Source of the DNA: Rhizobium albus
GTDB taxonomy: Bacteria > Pseudomonadota > Alphaproteobacteria > Rhizobiales > Rhizobiaceae
Direction: 5' to 3'
Length of the DNA: 64,000 nt
Assembly (NCBI GenBank): GCA_030160035.1
Contig: BSNO01000004.1
Coordinates: 186,001-250,000 of the forward strand
A program made the position numbers and the translations under genes. Under the pieces are notes generated by a model. That model saw nothing but the letters and a program-made list of their open reading frames with translations, did no database searches and was not told the origin of the DNA. This document shows positions 41,429-51,111 of this stretch, one piece after another; position 1 is the first letter of the stretch, and every line of letters starts with the position of its first letter.

Positions 41429-41473
41429 TGAAAACGCGACGAACGGAGATCCGAGAGTGATTGCGCGTTTTCA
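41429..41473. repeat. Inverted repeat between hisF and hisE
   Basis: TGAAAACGCG (41429-41438) and its exact reverse complement (41464-41473) flank a 25-base loop. A further GGAAACGCG follows at once. The element resembles short palindromic intergenic repeats common in Rhizobiales chromosomes, but no second copy was found in this window. Confidence 0.5.
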
Positions 41474-41521
41474 GGAAACGCGACATGACCCGAGGCGGCT
41501 TTTGGGCAGGGACAGTGACGT

Positions 41522-41857
41522 ATGAGTGGTTTCGATCTTTCCCGGCTGGAAGCGATCGTGGCGGAACGCGCAGCAGCCTCGCCTGACGAATCCTGGACGG
41601 CCCGACTGGTGTCTAAAGGACGTGAAAAGGCCGCCCAGAAGCTTGGCGAGGAAGCGGTTGAAACGGTGATTGCGGCCGTTGGCCAGGATCGGGCGGAACT
41701 GGTCGGGGAAAGCGCCGACCTGCTCTACCATCTGCTCGTCGTCCTGAAAATTGCCGATATTCCGCTCGCCGAGATCATGGCGGAACTCGAGCGCCGCACC
41801 GGAAAATCCGGCCTTCAGGAGAAGGCCGATCGCGCCGGGAGCGCATCGCCGCGATGA
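41522..41857 (+). CDS. hisE: Phosphoribosyl-ATP pyrophosphatase
   Basis: A 111-residue MazG-like enzyme for the second step of histidine synthesis. [21 protein letters not shown] and [13 protein letters not shown] hold the metal-binding acidic residues. HisI is not fused to it and not in the window. Its stop overlaps coaA by 4 bases. Confidence 0.95.
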   Translation: MSGFDLSRLEAIVAERAAASPDESWTARLVSKGREKAAQKLGEEAVETVIAAVGQDRAELVGESADLLYHLLVVLKIADIPLAEIMAELERRTGKSGLQEKADRAGSASPR

Positions 41858-42846
41858 AGCGCGATACGGGCTTTGGCGAGGATATCGGCCTCGATCATTT
41901 CAGGCCGGGCACCTATTCGCCCTATCGCATCTTCTCCGCCGAGGAATGGTCGCGTTTCAGGGCCGACACGCCGCTGACGTTGACAGCCGACGAGATCGGC
42001 CGGCTTCGATCCCTCAACGATCCGATCGACGTCGATGAAGTCAGCCGCATCTATCTTGCTGTATCGCGGCTTCTGTCTGCGCATGTCGAGGCGACACAAC
42101 TGCTGTTCAAGCAGCGAACGCACTTCCTCAACGCGCAGAACACGACCAAGACACCCTTCGTCATAGGCATTGCGGGATCGGTTGCGGTGGGCAAATCCAC
42201 CACGGCCCGCGTGCTCCAAGAGCTTCTGAAACGCTGGCCGTCGAGCCCCAAGGTCGATCTGGTGACGACAGACGGCTTTCTTTACCCGAACGCGACGCTA
42301 CGGCGCGACAGCATGATGGACCGCAAGGGCTTTCCAGAAAGCTACGATATCGGCCAGGTGCTGCGGTTCCTGTCGGCGATCAAGGCGGGACAACCAAACG
42401 TCCAGGCACCGTTATATTCGCACCTCACCTATGACGTTCTGCCCGGCGAGTTCCAGACGGTCGACCGCCCGGACATCCTGATCTTCGAGGGCATCAACGT
42501 GCTGCAGGTGCGCGCATTGCCGGAAGACGGGAAGATCGTGCCCTTCGTCTCGGATTTCTTCGACTTCTCGATCTATATCGATGCGCCCGAAGACCTGATC
42601 CACAAATGGTATGTGGACCGCTTCATGCGGCTGCGCGAAACGGCGTTCAAGAACCCGGAATCCTTCTTCAACCGCTACGCAACGATTTCGGAAGACGCCG
42701 CACGCGCCGTCGCAGAGGGTCTCTGGCAGAACATCAATTTGAAGAACCTGCGCGAGAACATCCTGCCCACCCGCCCCCGCGCCGATCTGATACTGAAGAA
42801 GGGCGAGAACCACCTGATCGAGCAGGTGGCGCTCAGGAAGCTTTGA
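41854..42846 (+). CDS. coaA: Pantothenate kinase (type I)
   Basis: A 330-residue CoaA-type enzyme that starts CoA synthesis. The P-loop [17 protein letters not shown] is at about residues 105-121, with [12 protein letters not shown] and [11 protein letters not shown] downstream. Type I enzymes are usually inhibited by CoA. It is coupled to hisE. Its last 14 bases overlap, tail to tail, the end of the PAP2 gene on the other strand. Confidence 0.96.
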   Translation: MKRDTGFGEDIGLDHFRPGTYSPYRIFSAEEWSRFRADTPLTLTADEIGRLRSLNDPIDVDEVSRIYLAVSRLLSAHVEATQLLFKQRTHFLNAQNTTKTPFVIGIAGSVAVGKSTTARVLQELLKRWPSSPKVDLVTTDGFLYPNATLRRDSMMDRKGFPESYDIGQVLRFLSAIKAGQPNVQAPLYSHLTYDVLPGEFQTVDRPDILIFEGINVLQVRALPEDGKIVPFVSDFFDFSIYIDAPEDLIHKWYVDRFMRLRETAFKNPESFFNRYATISEDAARAVAEGLWQNINLKNLRENILPTRPRADLILKKGENHLIEQVALRKL

Positions 42847-43909
42847 TCCGGGAGGAGCGCCCCTCGATCCCCTTGAGGGCGAGATGGAGCGCGACAACCA
42901 CGAGGATCGAGACATACCCGTCGATGGCGTAGTGCCATCCGAGATAGACCGAACTCGCCAGAACCAGCCCAAGATAGGCGAAGGCAATGGCGCCAAGTCT
43001 GCGGCTGTAGTCGAAGAGAAAGACCGCGTTCAGCGCAGCAAGCGCGACATGCATGCTTGGAAAGGCGGAAATGCCCGTCCCAAACGCCATCTCGCCTCGG
43101 GTATAAGTCGACCAGAGATATTCCTGGAACCGCGCGGCCGAATGAGCGGAACCCTCGCCTCCGGCAATGAAGGCCAGGAGGCCGGCGAAGCGCTCCGTAT
43201 CGCCGGTCACGTGGTGGTAGAAAGCAGGCCCTGCCGAAATCCACGCGAGCGCCAGCAGATTGCCGATCACGATCCAGCTCAGCGTGAAGCAGGCAAAATA
43301 GCGTGTGCGGATGGCCGAAGCGCGCGGCGAGACCGCGATCCAGAACAATGGCAGAAAGCACACGAGAAACCAGACGACGTTATAGTTGAATTCGACAGCC
43401 TGGCGAATCCAGTCGCTCGCTAGCCATCCCTGCATCAACGTCCACGGCTCATGCCCGAAGTGCAGCCAGGCATCCCAATCGGCCTGCGCGCGATCGTAGA
43501 GGAAGCCGCCACGAAGCGTCGGCATCATCGTCTTGAACGTCGTGAAGCTGCCCATGAAGAGCATGAGTGCCATCAAAAGCACGAGGCCGGATGTGAACGT
43601 CGCGATATGATTTGCCGACGTCGCCTGCTGCAGCAGAAGCCGCCTCTCGCGCCAGTCGTTTGTGCGGTGGACGATCATGAACAGGATGCCGGCGATCATC
43701 AGGATCGGGCACATCACGAGGTAGAGGGTAGTCCACTGTTTGAAGTAAAGCGGGTGCGCGAGCCCGTCGTATCCAATCCAGTCCCGCACGGCGAGAACCG
43801 CCGCCCCATGCAGTGCGATGATCAGCAGAACCGGGGCGTTCTCGCCGATCAGAAACCGTGCCGGCATCCGCAAAGGCGTCTTGGTCGCTAGGCTCTCGAT
43901 CGTGGACAT
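42833..43909 (-). CDS. PAP2-superfamily membrane protein
   Basis: A 358-residue inner-membrane protein with about seven to nine hydrophobic segments. [16 protein letters not shown] and [16 protein letters not shown] are PAP2 phosphatase motifs 2 and 3 with the catalytic histidines; the first motif is degenerate. The layout resembles the Aur1/Ipt1-like (PAP2_3) group that transfers or removes lipid head groups. The substrate is unknown. It overlaps coaA in convergent orientation. Confidence 0.85.
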   Translation of the reverse strand: MSTIESLATKTPLRMPARFLIGENAPVLLIIALHGAAVLAVRDWIGYDGLAHPLYFKQWTTLYLVMCPILMIAGILFMIVHRTNDWRERRLLLQQATSANHIATFTSGLVLLMALMLFMGSFTTFKTMMPTLRGGFLYDRAQADWDAWLHFGHEPWTLMQGWLASDWIRQAVEFNYNVVWFLVCFLPLFWIAVSPRASAIRTRYFACFTLSWIVIGNLLALAWISAGPAFYHHVTGDTERFAGLLAFIAGGEGSAHSAARFQEYLWSTYTRGEMAFGTGISAFPSMHVALAALNAVFLFDYSRRLGAIAFAYLGLVLASSVYLGWHYAIDGYVSILVVVALHLALKGIEGRSSRIKAS

Positions 43910-43953
43910 GGAAGGCTCGCGCTGGGTCTGCCCGCGAGATTACAGCTCAAGCG

Positions 43954-44610
43954 TTAACCCCCGGTTCCGGAAGCCTCTGCTGTCGTCACCCGCCGCAGCG
44001 TCAGATTGATTCGTCCGCCGTTCTTCAGGAGCGTCGAGGTGCCGGCGTAGATGCGGTCGACGCCGTGATAGGCGAGGCGGGCGGGTCCGCCGAGCACAAC
44101 GATGTCGCCGCTGTTCAGCCTGAGAGACGCCGTAGGGCCGCCGCGCACTGGTCCACCGATCCGGAAGCGGCAATCGTCGCCGAGCGAGATGGAAAGGACC
44201 GGTGCTTCGAGATTTTGCTCGTCCTTGTCCTGGTGCAATCCCATGCGTGCATCCGCGTCGTAGAAATTGACGAGACAGGCTTCCGGTGGAAAATCGGCGC
44301 CTGAGAGATCACGCCACAGATCCAGAAGCGCTTGAGGGATCGCCGGCCACTTCTTGCCGGTCGCAGGATGGTTGGGTTGATAGCGATAGCCACTGGCCTG
44401 GTCCGTCACCCAGCCAAGGTCGCCGCAGTTCGTCATCCGCACGCTCAGCGCCTTGCCGCTGCGTGGCATGCGCGGCACGTAGAGCGGTGCCTGTGCCACG
44501 ACGCGTCGAATGTCTTCCAGAAGAGCCCGCTGATCGTCCAATGTCAGATAGGCGGGAAGGTACCGGAAGCCTTCCGGAATGCGATCCCGTTCCGGTGATG
44601 CCTCAACCAT
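43954..44610 (-). CDS. alkB: AlkB-type alpha-ketoglutarate-dependent dioxygenase
   Basis: A 218-residue Fe(II) enzyme that removes methyl groups from alkylated bases. MGLHQDKDE holds the HxD pair, LAYHGVDRI the distal His, and GRINLTLRR the RxxxxxR that binds 2-oxoglutarate. PRMPRSGKALSVRMTNCGDLG and LVNFYDADA fit the AlkB nucleotide-recognition and core segments. It overlaps arfB by 8 bases. No adaptive-response regulator is nearby. Confidence 0.93.
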   Translation of the reverse strand: MVEASPERDRIPEGFRYLPAYLTLDDQRALLEDIRRVVAQAPLYVPRMPRSGKALSVRMTNCGDLGWVTDQASGYRYQPNHPATGKKWPAIPQALLDLWRDLSGADFPPEACLVNFYDADARMGLHQDKDEQNLEAPVLSISLGDDCRFRIGGPVRGGPTASLRLNSGDIVVLGGPARLAYHGVDRIYAGTSTLLKNGGRINLTLRRVTTAEASGTGG

Positions 44611-45034
44611 CCACTTTGCCGCGCATCTTCTTGATCGAGCCGCGCTCCGACTTCGCTTTCAGGCGTCGCTCGATGGCGCCGCGCCCGGGTCGCGTCTTCT
44701 TGCGCGGTGGTGGGGGCGGCTCGGCTGCCTTGGCGATGAGCTCCCGCAACCTGTCGCGGGCATCTTCCCGGTTCCGCTCCTGGGTCCGGAAGCGGCTTGC
44801 TTCCAGCACGATATCGCCATCCTTGGTCGCGCGGCGCCCAGCGAGCTTCAGCGCGTTTTCCTTTACCCGGTCCGTGAGCGAGGGCGAATTCGCGGCATTG
44901 AACCGCAACTGAACCGCGGTGGCGACCTTGTTGACGTTCTGTCCGCCGGGACCGGCAGAGGTGATGAACTGCTCCGTCAGCTCCCACCCTTTGATGGTGA
45001 TCGAACGTGTGATGATGAGGTCGTCGCTGGCCAT
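44603..45034 (-). CDS. arfB: Alternative ribosome-rescue factor ArfB
   Basis: A 143-residue peptidyl-tRNA hydrolase of the release-factor fold. The catalytic motif is in TSAGPGGQNVNKVATAVQLRF, and the basic C-terminal tail (KKTRPGRGAIERRLKAKSER) is the part that enters the empty mRNA channel. ArfB frees ribosomes stalled without a stop codon. ATG 45034 gives the family length; the frame is open far upstream (to 45445), antisense to the region of pckA, and that part is spurious. Confidence 0.93.
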   Translation of the reverse strand: MASDDLIITRSITIKGWELTEQFITSAGPGGQNVNKVATAVQLRFNAANSPSLTDRVKENALKLAGRRATKDGDIVLEASRFRTQERNREDARDRLRELIAKAAEPPPPPRKKTRPGRGAIERRLKAKSERGSIKKMRGKVDG

Positions 45035-45078
45035 GTCCTCATGTGCGCCCGGGCCAAGAAAAAGAAAAGATGGCGACC

Positions 45079-45119
45079 GCAAAAACAAAGGCCCGCGACC
45101 GTTCCGGGTCGCGGGCCTT
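45079..45119 (-). terminator. Rho-independent terminator of pckA
   Basis: On the minus strand a perfect 13-bp GC-rich stem (45119-45107 with 45100-45088) and six-base loop is followed by TTTGTTTTTGC. It lies 22 bases past the pckA stop and before arfB. Confidence 0.92.
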
Positions 45120-45140
45120 CCGTAGCAAGAGAAGCGTGAC

Positions 45141-46751
<1,611 letters not shown>

Positions 46752-47131
46752 ATGTCACCTGCTGCTGGCTTGCGGGGCGGATTGAATGGAGCCGGACCAT
46801 AGTGTCAGCGCTTTGACAACGCAACACAGTGAATCAGTAATTTCGCAATAATATCAGAGTATTAATCGATTTAAAATTGCCACTCTCAGTTTAAATCGTT
46901 TGTATCGACGGTCGTTCGGTGGCCTTATAAGCGCTGCGACTCCGTCACGCGGAAACCCGCGGGTGACATGGGAGTGTGGGCGTGCCACACTTTGTTCTTA
47001 CTTCATACCCATGTAGCGCGGACGGTTGGTCTGCGCGTGTGTGGCGCGCGGCGAGCCGCGGGGCGGGTGGGGCTTCGAGCAACCTGAAATCAGCCTAAGG
47101 GACGCGCCGGATGTCAACGGAGACTTTGCCA
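46752..47131. other. Divergent regulatory region between pckA and chvI
   Basis: This non-coding gap is AT-rich at 46810-46920, unusual here. For pckA the minus strand has TTGCGT and TATGGT 17 bases apart, ending near 46798, as a possible promoter. An inverted repeat is at 46867-46898, and a short one (GTGTGG/CCACAC) at 46974-46990, before chvI. AAGGGA before 47111 and GGAG before 47132 are alternative ribosome sites for chvI. Confidence 0.6.
46867..46898. repeat. CGATTTAAA inverted repeat upstream of pckA
   Basis: CGATTTAAA (46867-46875) and its exact reverse complement (46890-46898) are 14 bases apart in the AT-rich part of the gap. It could be an operator for a dimeric regulator of pckA, chvI or both. 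Confidence 0.5.
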
Positions 47132-47845
47132 ATGCAGACCATCGCGCTTGTCGATGATGACCGGAATATCTTGACCTCCGTATCGATCGCGCTCGAATCG
47201 GAAGGATACCGCGTCGAGACCTATACTGACGGGGCTTCCGCGCTGGATGGATTGCTGGCCCGGCCGCCGCAACTTGCGATCTTCGATATCAAGATGCCGC
47301 GCATGGATGGGATGGAGCTGCTGCGCCGCCTGCGCCAGAAGTCCGACATCCCCGTCATCTTTCTCACCTCCAAGGATGAGGAAATCGATGAGCTCTTCGG
47401 CTTGAAGATGGGTGCTGATGATTTCATCACCAAGCCGTTCTCCCAGAGGCTTCTGGTCGAGCGCGTCCGCGCAGTCCTGCGCCGCGCAAGCAGCCGCGAG
47501 CTCGCCGCCGCCGCAAAGCCTGGACAGGTGACCTCGAAGACACTGGAGCGCGGCTCGCTGATCATGGATCAGGAACGGCATACCTGCACGTGGAAGAACG
47601 AGCCCGTGACGCTGACCGTCACGGAGTTTCTGATCCTCCAGTCACTCGCCCAGCGCCCCGGCGTCGTGAAAAGTCGCGACGCGTTGATGGATGCCGCCTA
47701 TGATGAGCAGGTCTATGTGGATGATCGCACCATCGACAGCCACATCAAGCGCTTGCGCAAGAAGTTCAAAATGGTCGATGACGGTTTCGACATGATCGAA
47801 ACGCTTTACGGCGTCGGCTACCGCTTCCGCGAAACGCCTGCCTAA
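47132..47845 (+). CDS. chvI: Response regulator ChvI
   Basis: A 237-residue OmpR/PhoB-type regulator. The receiver domain has the acidic pocket DDD at the N-terminus, the phosphoacceptor Asp52 in [10 protein letters not shown] and the lysine in TKPFSQRLL. The winged helix covers the last 100 residues ([18 protein letters not shown]). I start at [12 protein letters not shown] because it restores the known ChvI numbering; ATG 47111 would add seven residues. It pairs with chvG 47 bases downstream and controls envelope, acid and symbiosis/virulence genes in rhizobia. Confidence 0.96.
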   Translation: MQTIALVDDDRNILTSVSIALESEGYRVETYTDGASALDGLLARPPQLAIFDIKMPRMDGMELLRRLRQKSDIPVIFLTSKDEEIDELFGLKMGADDFITKPFSQRLLVERVRAVLRRASSRELAAAAKPGQVTSKTLERGSLIMDQERHTCTWKNEPVTLTVTEFLILQSLAQRPGVVKSRDALMDAAYDEQVYVDDRTIDSHIKRLRKKFKMVDDGFDMIETLYGVGYRFRETPA

Positions 47846-47892
47846 CATCGTTGAGATCTGGGGGGCGAGGATGAAAGGCACGACGACCGGCC

Positions 47893-49683
47893 ATGGTCGC
47901 TGAGACGCAGCAAGGCGGCACCAGACCGTCCGGAGCGACCACCAGGCCGCGCCGCGCCGCACCACGCCCGCTCAGCCTGCCCTTCACGCTGATCCGGCGC
48001 GTTTTTGGCAATATTGTTTTTTCGAGCCTCACCCGGCGTATCCTCTTTCTGAACCTCGCCGGTCTCCTCGTCCTCGTTTTTGGCATTCTTTATCTCAACC
48101 AGTTCCGCGAAGGCCTGATCGACGCGCGTGTCGAAAGTCTTCTAACACAGGGTGAAATCATCGCCGGCGCGATCGCCGGTTCGGCAACGGTCGAGACCAA
48201 TTCGATCACCATCGATCCGGAAAAGCTGCTCGAATTGCAGGCCGGCGAAAGCATTGCGCCCAATTCACTGGATGAGAATCTCGATTTTCCCATCAATCCG
48301 GAGCGCGTGGCACCGGTGCTGCGACGGCTGATCTCGCCGACGCGCACCCGTGCGCGCATCTATGACGGCGAAGCCAATCTTATTCTCGACTCCCGGTATC
48401 TCTATTCGAGCGGCCAGGTGCTGCGCTACGATCTGCCGCCGGTTTCTCCCGATGAGGAAGGCTTTTTCGGCAGCATCGGCAACGCCGTGAACCGCCTGCT
48501 GCAGCAGCGCAATCTGCCGACCTACCGCGAAGAGCCGGGCGGTGACGGATCTATCTATCCCGAAGTCGTCAATGCATTGACCGGCGGGCGCGGCGCCGTG
48601 GTGCGCGTCACCGACCAGGGTGAATTGATTGTCTCCGTCGCGGTGCCGGTGCAGCGCTTCCGTGCGGTCCTCGGCGTGCTGCTTTTGTCCACGCAGGCCG
48701 GCGATATCGACAAGATCGTCCATGCCGAGCGGCTGGCGATCGTGCGCATTTTCGCGGTGGCGGCCACCGTGTCCATCGTCCTTTCCCTGCTGCTCGCCAG
48801 CACCATCGGCAATCCGCTCCGCCGTCTTTCCGCTGCAGCTGTGCGCGTCAAGCGTGGTGCCCGGGCACGCGAGGAGATCCCCGATTTTTCCGATCGGCAG
48901 GATGAGATCGGGAACCTGTCGGTCGCGCTCCGCGACATGACGAATGCCCTTTACGATCGCATGGACGCCATCGAGCGCTTCGCCGCCGATGTCAGCCACG
49001 AGCTCAAGAACCCGCTGACCTCGTTGCGGAGTGCTGTGGAGACATTGCCGCTCGCCCGCACGGAAGAAAACAAGAAACGCCTCCTGGAAATCATCCAGCA
49101 CGACGTGCGCCGGTTGGATCGCCTAATCAGCGACATTTCGGATGCTTCGCGGCTGGATGCCGAACTTGCGCGCCAGGACGCGTCGCGAGTGGATCTGGTG
49201 AAGCTGTTGACCGAACTGGTCGAGCTTGCCCGCCATGCGCATGCCAATGCCAAGCAGGTCAGCATCGATCTTGCGGTCAAACTCGATCAGGCCCAGCGCA
49301 ATGCGGCGATCGTTCACGGTCACGATCTGCGGCTCGGTCAGGTGGTCACGAACCTCATCGAGAATGCTCGGTCGTTCGTGCCGGATCAGGACGGGCGGAT
49401 CTTGGTGACCATCGACCGCAAGGGCGACTGGTATCGGGTGACCGTGGAAGACAACGGGCCCGGCATCCAGGCAGAAGATATCGACCGGATCTTCGAGCGC
49501 TTCTATACGGACCGTCCGGCCGGTGAGGATTTCGGCCAGAATTCCGGTCTGGGATTGTCGATCAGCCGCCAGATCGTCGAAGTTCACGGCGGCTCGCTGA
49601 CAGCCGAGAACATGCGTGACACTGAGGATGGTCCGATCAAGGGCGCCCGCTTCCTGATCCGCCTGCCTGCCGAACCACGTTGA
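47893..49683 (+). CDS. chvG: Sensor histidine kinase ChvG (ExoS)
   Basis: A 596-residue inner-membrane kinase. The cytoplasmic N-terminus is about 48 residues, TM1 about 50-69, then a periplasmic sensor domain of about 200 residues, TM2 near 280-300 and HAMP. The H-box VSHELKNPLTSL has phosphoacceptor His369; the ATPase domain shows VEDNGPGIQ and SGLGLSISRQIV. In related bacteria the periplasmic inhibitor ExoR restrains this kinase; exoR is not in the window. It overlaps hprK by 4 bases. Confidence 0.96.
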   Translation: MVAETQQGGTRPSGATTRPRRAAPRPLSLPFTLIRRVFGNIVFSSLTRRILFLNLAGLLVLVFGILYLNQFREGLIDARVESLLTQGEIIAGAIAGSATVETNSITIDPEKLLELQAGESIAPNSLDENLDFPINPERVAPVLRRLISPTRTRARIYDGEANLILDSRYLYSSGQVLRYDLPPVSPDEEGFFGSIGNAVNRLLQQRNLPTYREEPGGDGSIYPEVVNALTGGRGAVVRVTDQGELIVSVAVPVQRFRAVLGVLLLSTQAGDIDKIVHAERLAIVRIFAVAATVSIVLSLLLASTIGNPLRRLSAAAVRVKRGARAREEIPDFSDRQDEIGNLSVALRDMTNALYDRMDAIERFAADVSHELKNPLTSLRSAVETLPLARTEENKKRLLEIIQHDVRRLDRLISDISDASRLDAELARQDASRVDLVKLLTELVELARHAHANAKQVSIDLAVKLDQAQRNAAIVHGHDLRLGQVVTNLIENARSFVPDQDGRILVTIDRKGDWYRVTVEDNGPGIQAEDIDRIFERFYTDRPAGEDFGQNSGLGLSISRQIVEVHGGSLTAENMRDTEDGPIKGARFLIRLPAEPR

Positions 49684-50168
49684 GCGCAGTGGACGCCGCC
49701 CCAGTCAACGTTCATGCAACGGCTGTCGTCGTGGGAGAAGTCGGCCTGCTCATCACTGGCCCTTCAGGCTCCGGCAAGAGCGCATTGGCGCTGGCCATCA
49801 TCCATGCATGTTCCTCACACGGCACATTCGCGAGGCTGGTCGCCGATGATCGGGTCTGGATCACCGTGAAATCCGGCCGCGTGATCGCGAGCGCGCCCGC
49901 ACCGATCGCCGGACTGATCGAGATACGGGGAACGGGTGTCGTCCCGCTTCCGCATATTCAAAGTGCCGTCCTGCACCATGTGCTGGCGCCGCTCGGCCCG
50001 GAACGGGTGCCGGAAGAGGCCCGAATGACCTTCCAGGATGGCGTCTCGCTCCCGATCCTTCCTCTCAGATACGGCGAGCCGGCCGTTGCGATTGCAACCC
50101 TTGCGACATCTTTGGGCATATTTGGGTCGCAACCGGTAACGATTCAGCCATTCGACCGTCTTATGTGA
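49680..50168 (+). CDS. hprK: Short HPr kinase/phosphorylase
   Basis: A 162-residue protein corresponding to the C-terminal catalytic half of Gram-positive HprK, as usual in alphaproteobacteria. GLLITGPSGSGKSALALAII is the P-loop; LVADDRVWITV and GLIEIRGTGVVPLP are the following motifs. It phosphorylates or dephosphorylates a serine in HPr. It starts at TTG 49680 or GTG 49689, coupled to chvG, linking ChvGI to the PTS genes that follow. Confidence 0.92.
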   Translation: MSAVDAAPVNVHATAVVVGEVGLLITGPSGSGKSALALAIIHACSSHGTFARLVADDRVWITVKSGRVIASAPAPIAGLIEIRGTGVVPLPHIQSAVLHHVLAPLGPERVPEEARMTFQDGVSLPILPLRYGEPAVAIATLATSLGIFGSQPVTIQPFDRLM

Positions 50169-50275
50169 CTTTTTTGCGCTTGCACTCGCGCCGTCGCTCG
50201 ACAAGATTTGCGCCGACGCTCCGGGGCATGTGATGCGTGCCGCGATAATGAAAGAATGACGGGAGCCCACATTTG

Positions 50276-50677
50276 ATGATCGGTTTGGTGCTTGTCACCC
50301 ACGGCAAGCTTGCGGAAGAGTTCAAGCATGCGCTCGAGCATGTTGTCGGCCCGCAAGCGTCGGTGGAGACCGTCTGTATCGGTCCTGACGACGATATGGA
50401 TCAGCGCCGCCTCGATATCGTCGACGCCGTCGGTCGAGCCGACAATGGGTCGGGCGTCATCATTTTGACCGACATGTTCGGCGGAACGCCTTCAAATCTC
50501 TCGATTTCGGTCATGGATGGCGGACGGATCGAAGTCATCGCCGGGGTCAATTTGCCGATGCTGATCAAGCTTGCCGGCGTTCGGGTGGACGGTAACATGG
50601 AACGGGCGCTCGAAGAGGCGCAGGATGCGGGCCGGAAATACATCAATGTCGCGAGCCGAATCCTCAGTGGCAAATGA
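50276..50677 (+). CDS. PTS EIIA component, mannose family
   Basis: A 133-residue EIIA-Man type protein. The phosphorylatable His is in GLVLVTHGKLAEE, and ILTDMFGGTPSNL is the second motif. No sugar permease (EIIB/C) is present, so it acts as a regulatory phosphate acceptor in an incomplete PTS. ATG 50276 is preferred to TTG 50273; the next gene starts within its end. Confidence 0.93.
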   Translation: MIGLVLVTHGKLAEEFKHALEHVVGPQASVETVCIGPDDDMDQRRLDIVDAVGRADNGSGVIILTDMFGGTPSNLSISVMDGGRIEVIAGVNLPMLIKLAGVRVDGNMERALEEAQDAGRKYINVASRILSGK

Positions 50678-50966
50678 TATAAGCACCATCGACCAGCCGT
50701 TGACGCGAACGCTGTCGATCGTGAACAAGCGCGGCCTGCATGCGCGCGCCTCCGCAAAATTCGTCCAGACCGTGGAGCGTTTCGACGCAGAGATCGTCGT
50801 CAGCAAAGACGGCGTCAGCGTCGGTGGCAGCTCGATCATGGGCCTGATGATGCTGGCGGCAAGCCCCGGCTGTCACATTGCAGTTGAAGCCAGCGGCCCC
50901 GAAGCCGCGCAGGCTCTGGAAGCTCTGGCGGATCTCGTCGCGGACCGCTTCGGCGAAGAGTGCTGA
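50667..50966 (+). CDS. ptsH: Phosphocarrier protein HPr
   Basis: An HPr protein with the phosphohistidine in NKRGLHARASAKFVQT and the regulatory serine region in GGSSIMGLMMLAA, the target of HprK. GTG 50667 inside the EIIA gene gives 99 residues, about ten longer than usual at the N-terminus; an in-frame TTG at the LTRTLSIVN segment would give the standard size. It ends the chvI-chvG-hprK-EIIA-HPr set. Confidence 0.93.
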   Translation: MANDISTIDQPLTRTLSIVNKRGLHARASAKFVQTVERFDAEIVVSKDGVSVGGSSIMGLMMLAASPGCHIAVEASGPEAAQALEALADLVADRFGEEC

Positions 50967-50988
50967 TCTATTTTCAGCGCATAACGAC

Positions 50989-51004
50989 ATAAAGAAATCT
51001 TTAT
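50989..51004. promoter_or_regulatory. Candidate SahR operator upstream of ahcY
   Basis: ATAAAGAAATCTTTAT is an inverted repeat (ATAAAGA-AA-TCTTTAT) in an otherwise GC-rich leader, 108 bases before the ahcY start. It resembles the site of SahR, an ArsR-family repressor that responds to S-adenosylhomocysteine in Proteobacteria. The sahR gene is not in this window, and I compared the motif from memory. Confidence 0.55.
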
Positions 51005-51111
51005 ATGTGAGTTGATGGGAGCGCCGATCCCTGATATGGGGCGCCCATGATGCCATTTTGCCGTCACTAGGCTCACGCATGCGAGCCTTCGACGCGCTTT
51101 CGGAGATGACG

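Noticed and set aside
50967-51111. Possible SAH or SAM riboswitch before ahcY
   Set aside because: I could not form the conserved SAH or SAM-II pseudoknot from the leader; the palindromic operator explains the main feature better.
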